Positions 1 to 7,582 of a stretch of 32,718 nucleotides of DNA are shown here, in pieces. Source of the DNA: an uncultured archaeon (GTDB lineage Archaea; Halobacteriota; Methanosarcinia; Methanosarcinales; Methanoperedenaceae); the NCBI GenBank assembly GCA_902386255.1, contig CABMII010000121.1, positions 1-32,718 of the forward strand, written 5' to 3'. The notes beneath the pieces were generated by a model. The model worked only from the letters and a program-made list of their open reading frames with translations. It was not told the DNA's origin and searched no databases. Both the position numbers and the translations under genes were made by a program. The stretch's first letter is position 1. Every line of letters begins with the position of its first letter.

Positions 1-718
1 CCTGAAGTTTTTTACAGACTGCAAGCTGGTTCTTAAGTTCTCCTTCGTAAAGAGGTGAAAACACCTCCATCGTGTAGCGAAGTCGCTTTACTGCAATACG
101 CATGGCATGGTGCTCTTTTATATTTTCTGGGATGTAGACAGAAGCTTCATGAGCGAATATCTCCTCAAGCCTCGATTTTATGTGAGCTAGCGCTTTTTGA
201 TAGGTATCAGGAGAATTGACAGGAGTTTCCTGCCTTCCCTTGCGCATTTTACGGGACAACTTTTCCATATCTTCCACCACGCAGCTCTCAAGAAGCCTGT
301 CAAGGGCTTTGTTTACACGCGGCTGCACCCTGTCCCGGTGCTGTTTCAGGCGCAGAAGGAAGCGCTGTGCACCGGGGCGAAGGCTTTCGTCTTCAAGCTT
401 ATCAGTATAAGTCTTAAGGAAAGCCATCTGCACATCCGCATCCCGCGCCTCCCTGAGAGCACGTGTGATATTGCGGATCTCTTTCCTCCATTCCCTGTAC
501 TTTCTGGAAGGAAAACACTCCTCAAAGAGCGGGAGGCAGGAGCGGATACGCCTTGATGCGACACGCATTCTGTGAATGAATTCAATATCCAGAGCCTCAC
601 GCACGCCTTCTGTCTCTCCGGCAAAAGACCGAAGGAGCGGAAAAAGCGTATCTGCCCCGAAATGGCAATATTCGCTACAGTTTTTTTCAGGACAAACTTT
701 CCTCTTAGAAGTAACCAT
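1..718 (-). CDS. CHAD-domain protein, 3' end cut by window edge
   Basis: The reading frame stays open from the ATG at 718 to the window edge (239 codons). It carries two CHAD (conserved histidine alpha-helical domain) signatures: FIHRMRVASRRIRS near residue 40 and HAMRIAVKRLRYTMEVF near the edge. Arg/Lys/His-rich helices between them fit the family. CHAD domains are known to bind polyphosphate and are often encoded beside polyphosphate enzymes. Here the gene lies directly downstream of ppk1 on the same strand; its ATG falls 14 bp inside the ppk1 3' end, so translational coupling is likely. An N-terminal cysteine cluster (CPEKNCSEYC) precedes the domain and is unexplained. Domain identity is seen in the sequence; the polyphosphate role is inferred from family and neighbour. 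The C-terminus is unknown. Confidence 0.88.
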   Translation of the reverse strand, partial: MVTSKRKVCPEKNCSEYCHFGADTLFPLLRSFAGETEGVREALDIEFIHRMRVASRRIRSCLPLFEECFPSRKYREWRKEIRNITRALREARDADVQMAFLKTYTDKLEDESLRPGAQRFLLRLKQHRDRVQPRVNKALDRLLESCVVEDMEKLSRKMRKGRQETPVNSPDTYQKALAHIKSRLEEIFAHEASVYIPENIKEHHAMRIAVKRLRYTMEVFSPLYEGELKNQLAVCKKLQ

Positions 719-2891
719 GCCACAATCCCCGGTTCTCTATCAGCCATTCCTGTGAATCAAGCTCTTTCTCGCCGGGAGATGGCACGACACGCTCGTATGT
801 CTCATCACTCAACAATCGTCTTGCTTTCACATTATCTTTCAGGTGGACATTGAGTATATCCTTTATTATTGCAGATTTTATATCAGCATCATCCACCGGG
901 AAGAGCGTTTCTACCCGCTCATCAAAGTTACGCGTCCGCAGATCAGCACTTCCGAGCAATATCTCTTCATCCCCGCCATTTCTGAAATAGTAAATGCGGG
1001 CGTGTTCGAGAAAGCGTCCCACGATGGATGTAACCGTGATATTCTCGCTTATTCCAGGAACGCCGGGGCGAAGGGCACACAGGGCACGCACGTTCAGGTC
1101 GATTTTTACACCTGCCTGAGACGCCCGGTAAAGAGCCATGATTATCTCCATATCAGTTAAGCCATTGTTCTTGAATGCCATATATCCGTCCCCGTGCTCT
1201 TTGTGGCGTTCAATCTCTCTTTCGATGCGTCCCAGGAATTCCCGCCGCAAATTGTAAGGCGCAACAAGCAGTTTGTGATACCTCTGCTTTCCGTAATATC
1301 CGGTGAGTGCATTGAAGAGGGTAGATATATCTTCACAGACCTGCGGGTTGCAGGTAAAGTAGCCAAGGTCGCCATAGATCCTGCTCGTGACAGCATTGAA
1401 GTTCCCCGAACTGAGGTATCCATATCGAATTATTTCCTTTCCCTCTCTCCTTACCACAAGGCACAATTTGGCATGAACCTTCAGTCCCGGGCTGCCGTAT
1501 ACTACATGCACACCCGCATGCTCAAGTGTATGCCCCCACCCGATATTTTTCTCTTCATCAAAGCGTGCGGTCAGCTCCACGACCGCAGCCACCTGCTTAC
1601 CATTCCGCCGTGCCTTAATAAGGGCATCAATGACAGGGGATTTGGCGTCGATCCTGTAGAGTGTTATCTTTATAGCCAGCACACCAGGATCCTGTGCTGC
1701 CTGATGTAAGAATTTGATAAAAGGCAGGAAACTGTCATAAGGGTAGTAGAACAGAACATCCTGATTGCGGACTGCAGGGAACATTTTTTTTTCTTTATCA
1801 AAAAATGTTGGATTTGAAGGAACAAACGGGGCATCTTTCAGGTCCGGGCGGTCCAGTCTCGTCAGTTCCCATAAATCTACCGTTCCCATGATACCCTCTA
1901 TCTCACTGACCAGGTATGAAGGGAGTCCAAGTTTATCAGCAAGCATATGACGGATGTGCTCAGGCATGGACATGTCCACTTCAAGCCGTACAGGCGGCCC
2001 GGTGCGGCGAGACTCCAGGCTCTCCTCTATCTGGTTCGCAAGGTCATCTGCCCCATTCAGATGAGCCTTAATTTCAGCATCGCGCGTGATGCGGAAAGAA
2101 TATGATGCTACTACTTCCATACCCGGGAAGAGCATGTCCAGATTTGAGGCTATAAGGTCTTCAAGCAGGACGAAGCGGCTGGTTTTCTTGCTGGAAGCAC
2201 TGCGCTCCGTATTTTTATCATTTTCCACTTCCGGCACAGCGATAAAGCGTGAGAATAAACCAGCGGGCACCTTGACGCGCGCAAACATTTGTTTTTCAAA
2301 GTTACCCTGAGTTATCCTGACCACAACAGCAATGTTAATTGTGAGATTGGAAATAAATGGAAAAGGATGAGCAGCATCGAATGCCAGAGGTGTGAGGGTC
2401 GGAAATATCTCATGTTCGAAGAAGCGCCGAAGATGTGCCTTCTGTTTTTCCTCCAGGTCGCTATATCTGTTGATATGGATACCTTCGCTGCTGAGCTTTG
2501 GAAAAAGTTCATACCAGCAGCGTGCATGATCTGCGATAAGTGGAATTAACTCTTTGCGGATGGCTTCCATCTGTTCCGATGGCGACATCCTGTCAGGGCG
2601 TGCTTTGACCGCCCCTGTGGCGAGCTGGCGCCGCAGGGACGAAACCCGAACCATGAAGAACTCATCAATATTGCTTCCGCAAATTGCCAGAAACTTCACC
2701 CTTTCCAGGAGAGGCTGGCGCTCATCCATTGCCTCCTCAAGCACCCGCCGATTGAATTTGAGCCAGCTTAGCTCGCTGTTGATGAAGTTTCCGGGATCGT
2801 CAAGGGAAACCCCTTCTTCAGTAGTAATATTCTTCGATTGTTCCATTAGAGGCGTTTTGTTTAAATCAGTAGAAAATGTGCGACATTGCAT
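705..2891 (-). CDS. ppk1: Polyphosphate kinase PPK1
   Basis: Full-length PPK1 (about 728 aa; family usually 690-740), which reversibly transfers the gamma-phosphate of ATP to polyphosphate. The N-terminal PPK domain is clear (NSELSWLKFNRRVLEEA, then GSNIDEFFMVRV). The catalytic half has VHAKLCLVVRR with the phospho-accepting histidine near residue 473. A second conserved histidine lies in RFLEHARIYYF near residue 630, followed by GSADLRTRNFDERVE. The chosen ATG at 2891 shares one base with the upstream stop (TGATG), which suggests translational reinitiation. A GTG nine bases further upstream (2900) and an internal ATG at 2846 are alternatives. The operon is 165-aa protein, ppk1, CHAD protein. 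The function is secure from motifs; the direction of net flux in the cell cannot be judged. Confidence 0.96.
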   Translation of the reverse strand: MQCRTFSTDLNKTPLMEQSKNITTEEGVSLDDPGNFINSELSWLKFNRRVLEEAMDERQPLLERVKFLAICGSNIDEFFMVRVSSLRRQLATGAVKARPDRMSPSEQMEAIRKELIPLIADHARCWYELFPKLSSEGIHINRYSDLEEKQKAHLRRFFEHEIFPTLTPLAFDAAHPFPFISNLTINIAVVVRITQGNFEKQMFARVKVPAGLFSRFIAVPEVENDKNTERSASSKKTSRFVLLEDLIASNLDMLFPGMEVVASYSFRITRDAEIKAHLNGADDLANQIEESLESRRTGPPVRLEVDMSMPEHIRHMLADKLGLPSYLVSEIEGIMGTVDLWELTRLDRPDLKDAPFVPSNPTFFDKEKKMFPAVRNQDVLFYYPYDSFLPFIKFLHQAAQDPGVLAIKITLYRIDAKSPVIDALIKARRNGKQVAAVVELTARFDEEKNIGWGHTLEHAGVHVVYGSPGLKVHAKLCLVVRREGKEIIRYGYLSSGNFNAVTSRIYGDLGYFTCNPQVCEDISTLFNALTGYYGKQRYHKLLVAPYNLRREFLGRIEREIERHKEHGDGYMAFKNNGLTDMEIIMALYRASQAGVKIDLNVRALCALRPGVPGISENITVTSIVGRFLEHARIYYFRNGGDEEILLGSADLRTRNFDERVETLFPVDDADIKSAIIKDILNVHLKDNVKARRLLSDETYERVVPSPGEKELDSQEWLIENRGLWHGYF

Positions 2892-3388
2892 CAGGCGCAC
2901 ACACCCAGGATATCTGCTGGGCTTTGCGTCCCGGATTCATACTCTTCTCTTACAGACTCTTTTGAGACCTCAAACAATTCAGAAAGCCATTTTTTACCAT
3001 TATCCTGAAACAGTATGGGAAACCTTGATCCCATCGGTTTAAGCTTTGTTAAGAACTGCGGAACTGTCTCGCATTCAATCAGCATCTGGCAGAAGGGGTG
3101 TTCCGGATATGATACGCTGACCGACTTAAGATAGACTAAAGGATCGCCGCTGTTCTCAATGAACTTACACATCATCTTAATGGGCGTGAAATCCATCTTC
3201 GCCGCTTCTTTGCCATTATCCGGATCGCTTTCCACCTTTCTGACAAAGCCATCCCAGGCGCTGCCCTTCTCCCATTTTTTTAACCTCTCTTCAATGAGTA
3301 ACATGTCTCTTTTGCGAATATTTTGAATGAGTTGAAGATCTTTTCTGTGTATCTCTTCTCTGAGTAGCTCGATATTATCGAATTTCAT
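2891..3388 (-). CDS. Unknown 165-aa protein, first gene of the ppk1 operon
   Basis: I do not recognise this soluble, charged, mostly helical protein. It has an N-terminal Lys/Glu-rich stretch (roughly residues 10-45, possibly coiled coil) and no signal peptide or membrane segment. The start is well supported: GGAGG lies five bases before the ATG at 3388. Its stop overlaps the ppk1 start by one base, so it is almost certainly co-expressed with the polyphosphate kinase. AT-rich palindromic elements at 3503-3524, upstream on the same strand, resemble those before other phosphate genes here. A role as a PPK1 accessory factor is only an inference from position. Confidence 0.75.
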   Translation of the reverse strand: MKFDNIELLREEIHRKDLQLIQNIRKRDMLLIEERLKKWEKGSAWDGFVRKVESDPDNGKEAAKMDFTPIKMMCKFIENSGDPLVYLKSVSVSYPEHPFCQMLIECETVPQFLTKLKPMGSRFPILFQDNGKKWLSELFEVSKESVREEYESGTQSPADILGVCA

Positions 3389-3502
3389 ATACCTCCGCTC
3401 CAGTTTATTGTATGTCGTTCATATATTATATCTTTTTTTTGCAGTGAAAAACAACTGACTGCGAAGTATTTTGGAATCTTATGAAATATACCTTATCTCA
3501 AT

Positions 3503-3524
3503 AATCTATATAGAACTATATAGA
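3503..3524. promoter_or_regulatory. AT-rich CTATATAG double element upstream of the ppk1 operon
   Basis: Two CTATATAG motifs stand 11 bases apart (3506-3513 and 3517-3524). They resemble elements before pstS-pilin 2, the pilus operon and both phoU genes. They could be TATA boxes, a regulator site or both. The distance to the ATG at 3388 implies a leader of roughly 90 bases if they act as the promoter. Confidence 0.4.
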
Positions 3525-3667
3525 AAAAAAAAGTATTTTCACTTTTTTCTCTTAATTTAATTCAACTAACCTTTCCGAAAAATAATATCGCTATATATAC
3601 TATAGAGATAATTTTTATATGTTAATTGAGCATTCAGTAATATTGCACGTCAAAGGGCGGGTAAACC

Positions 3668-3760
3668 ATGTTCAGTGAAGTATTCAATATACTGTTAGCT
3701 AAAATCCTCAAATCGTTTGAATTTGATGATGAGAAAAAGATAGAGGAAAAAGACAAATAA
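3668..3760 (+). CDS. Possible 30-aa small protein
   Basis: An ATG at 3668 follows a GGGCGGG stretch that could act as a ribosome site. It opens a 30-codon frame ending at TAA 3760. The peptide has an amphipathic/hydrophobic first half (FSEVFNILLAKILKSF) and a very acidic/basic tail. A CTATATATACTATAG element at 3591-3605 lies upstream on the same strand. There is no homology I can name. It could be a real small protein or chance in a 486-base gap; the rest of that gap (3389-3874) holds only promoter-like AT-rich sequence. Confidence 0.3.
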   Translation: MFSEVFNILLAKILKSFEFDDEKKIEEKDK

Positions 3761-3796
3761 CAATCTGAGGCCACTCTGACAGGTTACACTTTCACT

Positions 3797-3838
3797 TCTA
3801 TATATTCTATATTCTAATCCTATAAATATTATATAGAG
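3797..3838 (+). promoter_or_regulatory. AT-rich promoter region of the first TraB-family gene
   Basis: Repeated CTATATATTCTATATTC and ATTATATAGAG motifs lie 37-78 bases before the ATG at 3875. They match the general TATA/palindrome style of this locus. No Shine-Dalgarno sequence is visible before that ATG. Confidence 0.35.
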
Positions 3839-3874
3839 TCTTTTAGTTAAAAAAGGATATAACATTGAAATAAT

Positions 3875-5125
3875 ATGAATAATGTAGCATCCACAAGTCC
3901 TGCCACTTCCTATGCCGGAGATAGAATTATCCTGGTCGGAACCGCCCATGTTTCCGACAGAAGCGTAGCCGAGGTTAATGAAGTAATCGAAAGAGAAAAG
4001 CCTGACATTGTGGCTGTAGAGCTCTGCAATGGAAGGTATCGGGCTCTAAAAGGTGAGAGTGAAGTTAAAGTAGTAAATATTAAAGAGTTGCTCAGCGGAA
4101 GCAAGTTCTATTACTTCTTAGTCCAGTTGCTTCTCTCTTATGTCCAGAAAAAAATCGGTGGGGATCAGGGTACAAAGCCGGGCGCGGAAATGCTGTCTGC
4201 CATTCAAAAAGCCGAAAAAACCGGGGCGCGAGTGGCACTTATCGACCGGGATATCCAGGTCACACTTGAGCGCTTCTGGAATAAAATGTCCTTTTTTGAG
4301 AAACTCAGGCTATTTGGCTCTCTCGTCGGGGCAGCGCTTGGTTTTGGTACAAAAGACATAGACATCGGCGCAATCACGAACGATGATGTTGTAACCCAGC
4401 TTGTCTCAGGATTAAGGAACTTTGCGCCAGGCGCAGCGGTTGTCCTGCTGGATGAGAGAAATGCCATAATGGCTAAGAATTTACTTGACATATCCAGAGA
4501 AGGAAAAGTTGTGGCTGTTGTAGGTGCAGCTCATTGCGAAGGTATCCGGAAGTATCTTGAAAACCCTGAATCCATCCCTCCGATCGGGGAATTGACGGCG
4601 CTTCCGAAGAAGGGTTTTGGCTGGTTTAAGGCTGCAACTATCCTGTTCATGGCAGTGGTTGCGGGATTACTGGCTCTTCTTGTATATTCCGGTACTGTCT
4701 CATTATCAAATCTCCTGACCGTGCTGTTAATTTTATTCATTACCAAGGGAATACTCTCAGCGGCAGGCGTTCTTCTTGCACGGGGACATTCTCTTTCGGC
4801 AGTAACTGCATTCAGCCTTGCCTGGTCGGGATTCCTGCATCCTTTTTTGCCTATCGGATGGCTTGCGGGGATTGTTGAAGCGCATTTCCGTCCCCCAACG
4901 ACTGAGGATTTCAAGACCATAACGAAAGCTGAAACAATAAGAGAATTAATGAAGAATAAGCTCTTTCGAATCCTGCTTGTGGCAAGCTTTGCCGATATAG
5001 GCAGTATGCTCGGTACTTTTATAGCCATACCTTTCATGATTCATTACCTGGGTATTTCCAATCCGCTTGAAATGCTTAAGACTGCATTGGACACCGCGCT
5101 CAATTTATTAAAAAACATGCTTTAG
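3875..5125 (+). CDS. TraB/PrgY/GumN-family membrane protein (copy 1)
   Basis: A 416-aa protein of the TraB/PrgY family. The N-terminal domain (about residues 15-235) has the family opening IILVGTAHVSDRSVAEVNEVIEREKPDIVAVELC, here cut by conserved His and Glu positions, and later VVLLDERNAIMA and VVAVVGAAHCEGI. The C-terminal part (about 250-416) has several hydrophobic segments typical of archaeal members. PrgY proteins are proposed peptidases or pheromone inhibitors; the archaeal function is not established. A close paralogue of 422 aa lies at 29543-30811 on the opposite strand. The start matches the paralogue (MNNV). The following gene is separated by 75 bases. Confidence 0.88.
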   Translation: MNNVASTSPATSYAGDRIILVGTAHVSDRSVAEVNEVIEREKPDIVAVELCNGRYRALKGESEVKVVNIKELLSGSKFYYFLVQLLLSYVQKKIGGDQGTKPGAEMLSAIQKAEKTGARVALIDRDIQVTLERFWNKMSFFEKLRLFGSLVGAALGFGTKDIDIGAITNDDVVTQLVSGLRNFAPGAAVVLLDERNAIMAKNLLDISREGKVVAVVGAAHCEGIRKYLENPESIPPIGELTALPKKGFGWFKAATILFMAVVAGLLALLVYSGTVSLSNLLTVLLILFITKGILSAAGVLLARGHSLSAVTAFSLAWSGFLHPFLPIGWLAGIVEAHFRPPTTEDFKTITKAETIRELMKNKLFRILLVASFADIGSMLGTFIAIPFMIHYLGISNPLEMLKTALDTALNLLKNML

Positions 5126-5200
5126 CTCGTAAGCTTATTTTATCCTCTGTAAAATTAATCCATGCATAAGAGCAATAAACATATTCGTGAATGAAGGACC

Positions 5201-5600
5201 ATGAAGAATAAATGCCTATGCGAATCAAGAACCTCAGAGCTGTGCTGCCCGGGCGATGAAAAACTTCGCAGGGAATGGCTCCTGAAACTGGAAAAAGAGC
5301 ATAAATCCCTAAGGCCTTCTTCAAAGGAAATCGCCAGGAAGTTAAGGCTTCTCTCAAATCCGAACAGGGTTGAGATTCTGCTGATGCTTATCGCTCAGGG
5401 AGCACTGTATGGACGAGATGGCAAAAAAAATGAAGATTCAAAAATCGGCTATTTCCTATCATCTGGCATTGTTGAAAGACAATGACATGGTATGTGTAAA
5501 AAAGCGCTCTCGTTTCGCTTTTTATGCACTTTCCCAGAGCGGAAAGAAGGCGATACTGGCTTTTGGAGATATACAGTCAAATTTTCGGATCTTTTCGTAG
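5201..5600 (+). pseudogene. ArsR-type winged-helix regulator broken by frameshift(s)
   Basis: The frame from the ATG at 5201 encodes a cysteine-rich N-terminus (CLCESRTSELCC) and the first HTH helices (ARKLRLLSNPNRVEILLMLI). At about 5408 the reading must shift by one base to continue into MDEMAKKMKIQKSAISYHLALLKD and the wing (FAFYALSQSGKKAIL). Removing one T near 5408 restores a continuous ArsR domain of about 130 aa. After 5583 the downstream sequence reads on in the original frame (FVVSPVDEPDISSP), so a second, compensating indel is possible. The Cys pairs suggest a former metal or redox sensor. Sequencing error is an alternative to real decay. No programmed-slippage heptamer was seen. 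Confidence 0.7.
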
Positions 5601-5661
5601 TGTCCCCTGTTGATGAACCGGACATCTCAAGTCCCGATGATGAGCATTTATTGCAGGGTTT

Positions 5662-6240
5662 TTATGAAAAAAATGTTAATTTTCTCTGCGGCATGGAACT
5701 CCTATTGAAACCTATGTTTGTCCACCCCTTCCCGAAAAAACCTTCACATTCCATCTTTTTTCGCTCAAGAATATCATAAAAGACAAAAATCATACCTATT
5801 ATTTTATTCCGGTCATCAAGAACAGGAGTGCCAATTATATCAACCGGAATCTCCATCCCATACCTGTTATGGAGGGCTGCGTGTTCGGAAAGACCAAAAA
5901 ATGCGCCTTCCCGCCAAACTTTTATCACAGGATTTTCTGCTTCTTTGCCTGTTTTCTCATCGATTATGTTAAAAATCACTTTCAATGGTTTTCCGACCGA
6001 ATCATTCTTGCTCCACCCCGTTAAAGCCTCAGCAAAGGGGTTTATAAGTTTGATAATCCCTTTTTCATCAGTGGCAATTACTGCATCCCCTATGTTATTT
6101 AGTATGGCAGCCTGCCATTTTTCGCTTTCTATTAATTTTCTTTCCATAATTGAAGAATAGCCATAACTTTTAAGCCTGTTCTGGCCATCCTTAACAACGA
6201 CCATCTCATCATCCACAACGAGTATTTTTGTTTCTGCCAT
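5662..6240 (-). CDS. Truncated receiver-PAS sensor protein
   Basis: A 192-aa product that starts like a response-regulator receiver (KILVVDDEMVVVKDGQNRLKSYGYS, quoted here as two parts: KILVVDDEMVVV and KDGQNRLKSYGYS). It loses the rest of that domain and passes straight into a PAS domain (AAILNNIGDAVIATDEKG through IFVFYDILERKK). No histidine kinase or output domain follows. The last 30 residues lie antisense to the decayed ArsR 3' region and look like run-through. The product is probably a remnant of a longer REC-PAS-kinase sensor. The ATG at 6240 is preferred to a TTG nine bases upstream. A perfect TAGAAT-GTAT-ATTCTA dyad lies about 70 bases upstream. Confidence 0.7.
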   Translation of the reverse strand: MAETKILVVDDEMVVVKDGQNRLKSYGYSSIMERKLIESEKWQAAILNNIGDAVIATDEKGIIKLINPFAEALTGWSKNDSVGKPLKVIFNIIDEKTGKEAENPVIKVWREGAFFGLSEHAALHNRYGMEIPVDIIGTPVLDDRNKIIGMIFVFYDILERKKMECEGFFGKGWTNIGFNRSSMPQRKLTFFS

Positions 6241-6308
6241 AATTGTCAACCATCGTTTTTACTGGCGAATATAAATTATGATATTCATGATTAAATATAT
6301 AATCGACA

Positions 6309-6329
6309 TAGAATGTATATTCTATATAG
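6309..6329. promoter_or_regulatory. TAGAAT-N4-ATTCTA dyad followed by TATAG
   Basis: A perfect inverted repeat with 6-base arms and a GTAT centre, flowing into a TATATAG motif. It lies between the start of the PAS gene (6240) and the 3' end of the prepilin peptidase gene (6361), so it most likely serves the PAS gene. Confidence 0.4.
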
Positions 6330-6360
6330 AATTTCAGGTTATTGGATTCTTGTGCCCGGC

Positions 6361-7107
6361 TCACAGGAGAAATTTAATCAATGCAAATATCAGGTCGCCA
6401 TAGAACGCAGCCGTGAAAAACCCCAGGGTTATGGAAATCATAAACGGCAAGCCCGGTGTAACCCAGACTTCATCTTTAATTAAACCTTTTTCTAACAGAC
6501 CATTAAGCTCCCTGATTTTTTTCTCGTTAATTTCTACACCGCCCCATTTAAAACGGGATTGAACCCTGTTCTCTACCACTTCAAAATCCTGAATCAGCCG
6601 GATATGTCTATCTGCAAGCTTTGAAATCTTAGTCTTATAACCCATGAAGATGTAAACGGGATTATCAATATGCCAGCCCATTTTCGTTATATTAAATATT
6701 GCTAACCCGATGGGAACGACAATTGTCAGCAGGGCTGAGTTGCCAAGTATACTCAGGGCAAAAATATCATACAGAGGCTTATGCAATGGAAGGGCATATC
6801 CGAAAGCATGGAATGCCGGATAAGCCGGGAAAATCATCGACAGGACAATAAGCGATTTGGCGTCAGCACCACCGAAGGCGCCGATTTTAAAAAGGATGTA
6901 AACAAGCAGGAACATGAACACTGCTGAAATAAATAAAGGATGAAGGGAAGATATCTTGTATATCGAGTAATCGTATGAGAAAAAAAAGATGCTGCCGACA
7001 AGCATTGTTAACCATACATTGTTGGATACGCTGCGCTTTTTGATATCAGAATAACATGCGTAAAGCAAAAATGGTATGCAGAATAAAATCTTTAAAGTTT
7101 CGAGCAT
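6361..7107 (-). CDS. Archaeal type IV prepilin peptidase (FlaK/EppA/PibD-like, A24 aspartic protease)
   Basis: A 248-aa polytopic membrane protease predicted to cut the N-terminal leader of type IV pilins before assembly. The two catalytic aspartates of the A24 family are visible: D21 in CYSDIKKRSV after the first membrane helix, and D82 in GGADAKSL (the GxGD-type motif). The C-terminal VTPGLPFMISITLGFF segment matches the archaeal A24 C-terminal region. A hydrophilic loop of about 60 residues lies before it. The ATG at 7107 is 20 bases after a small zinc-ribbon gene, so the two are probably co-transcribed. Likely substrates encoded nearby are the PstS-like pilin fusions (7583-8701 and 12147-13109) and the pilin at 20442. 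The enzyme class is seen in the sequence; the substrates are inferred. Confidence 0.9.
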   Translation of the reverse strand: MLETLKILFCIPFLLYACYSDIKKRSVSNNVWLTMLVGSIFFFSYDYSIYKISSLHPLFISAVFMFLLVYILFKIGAFGGADAKSLIVLSMIFPAYPAFHAFGYALPLHKPLYDIFALSILGNSALLTIVVPIGLAIFNITKMGWHIDNPVYIFMGYKTKISKLADRHIRLIQDFEVVENRVQSRFKWGGVEINEKKIRELNGLLEKGLIKDEVWVTPGLPFMISITLGFFTAAFYGDLIFALIKFLL

Positions 7108-7126
7108 TATCTATTCCATCATTTCC

Positions 7127-7297
7127 CTAACAGCTTCTCAGCGCAATTTGCCTGTGCTGCACTACCCTTGTTCTGGGTATTTCAAATTCGGCTTTGCACG
7201 AGTGACATTTGTATTTTTTTGTGGATTTGGAACGGACGGATATGCTCAGGCTGCTGCATTCAGGGCAGAGTTTGCGTAACCGTTCTTTCAGTTTCAT
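7127..7297 (-). CDS. Small zinc-ribbon protein (56 aa)
   Basis: A 56-aa basic protein with two CxxC knuckles, CPEC (residues 11-14) and CHSC (31-34), spaced as in a rubredoxin-like or transcription-factor zinc ribbon. The tail (PRTRVVQHRQIALRSC) is basic. The ATG at 7297 is 27 bases after the preceding 58-aa gene, and its stop is 20 bases before the prepilin peptidase. Nucleic-acid binding or a scaffold role are both possible; I cannot name a family member. Confidence 0.7.
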   Translation of the reverse strand: MKLKERLRKLCPECSSLSISVRSKSTKKYKCHSCKAEFEIPRTRVVQHRQIALRSC

Positions 7298-7324
7298 GAT
7301 TTTTCCGGATGTCGCCGACCGGAT

Positions 7325-7501
7325 TTATTTTCTTGGAACCCTTGCTATAATCCTGTCTCCAGGTACCCTGTCCCACCTGTTAAAGCTGCTTATGTACAGT
7401 ATATCCTCATTGCGGCTCGTTTCGATGAACTGGACATCTCCTTCCATGATTTCGCCTGATTCGAGTTTGAATTTTACTATGTCTCCTGTTGAAATTTCCA
7501 T
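7325..7501 (-). CDS. Unknown 58-aa protein, first gene of the prepilin peptidase operon
   Basis: A short acidic/basic beta-type protein (MEISTGDIVKFKLESG at its N-terminus, ending VPGDRIIARVPRK). GGTGG lies six bases before the ATG at 7501. The alternating pattern suggests a small beta-barrel such as an SH3/Sm-like fold, but that is only an impression. It is followed by the zinc-ribbon and prepilin peptidase genes on the same strand with gaps of 20-27 bases, so all three should be one operon. A hairpin/U-tract terminator separates it from the pstS-pilin gene upstream. Confidence 0.6.
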   Translation of the reverse strand: MEISTGDIVKFKLESGEIMEGDVQFIETSRNEDILYISSFNRWDRVPGDRIIARVPRK

Positions 7502-7533
7502 AAATCCACCGGCCTTTTTTTTATGGCTGCGCT

Positions 7534-7570
7534 TGAAAAAAAGTAATTATGAGGATTTCTCCTCATAATT
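7534..7570 (-). terminator. Hairpin plus U-tract terminator of pstS-pilin 1
   Basis: Perfect 11-bp stem AATTATGAGGA / TCCTCATAATT with a TTTC loop (7545-7570). On the minus strand it is followed by ACTTTTTTTC. It lies 13 bases after the pstS stop codon and before the next gene on that strand. The bacterial-style hairpin is unusual in archaea, where U-tracts alone often suffice. Confidence 0.7.
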
Positions 7571-7582
7571 GAATTTGTTTAT

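Noticed and set aside
346-747. 133-codon minus-strand frame
   Set aside because: It overlaps the CHAD frame, which has clear family motifs and an ATG placed in the ppk1 end; this one has none.
4531-5037. 168-codon minus-strand frame inside the TraB gene
   Set aside because: Shadow of the TraB coding strand; no motif or ribosome site.
5400-5412. Programmed frameshift in the ArsR gene
   Set aside because: No slippery heptamer and no adjacent pseudoknot; a plain indel explains it.
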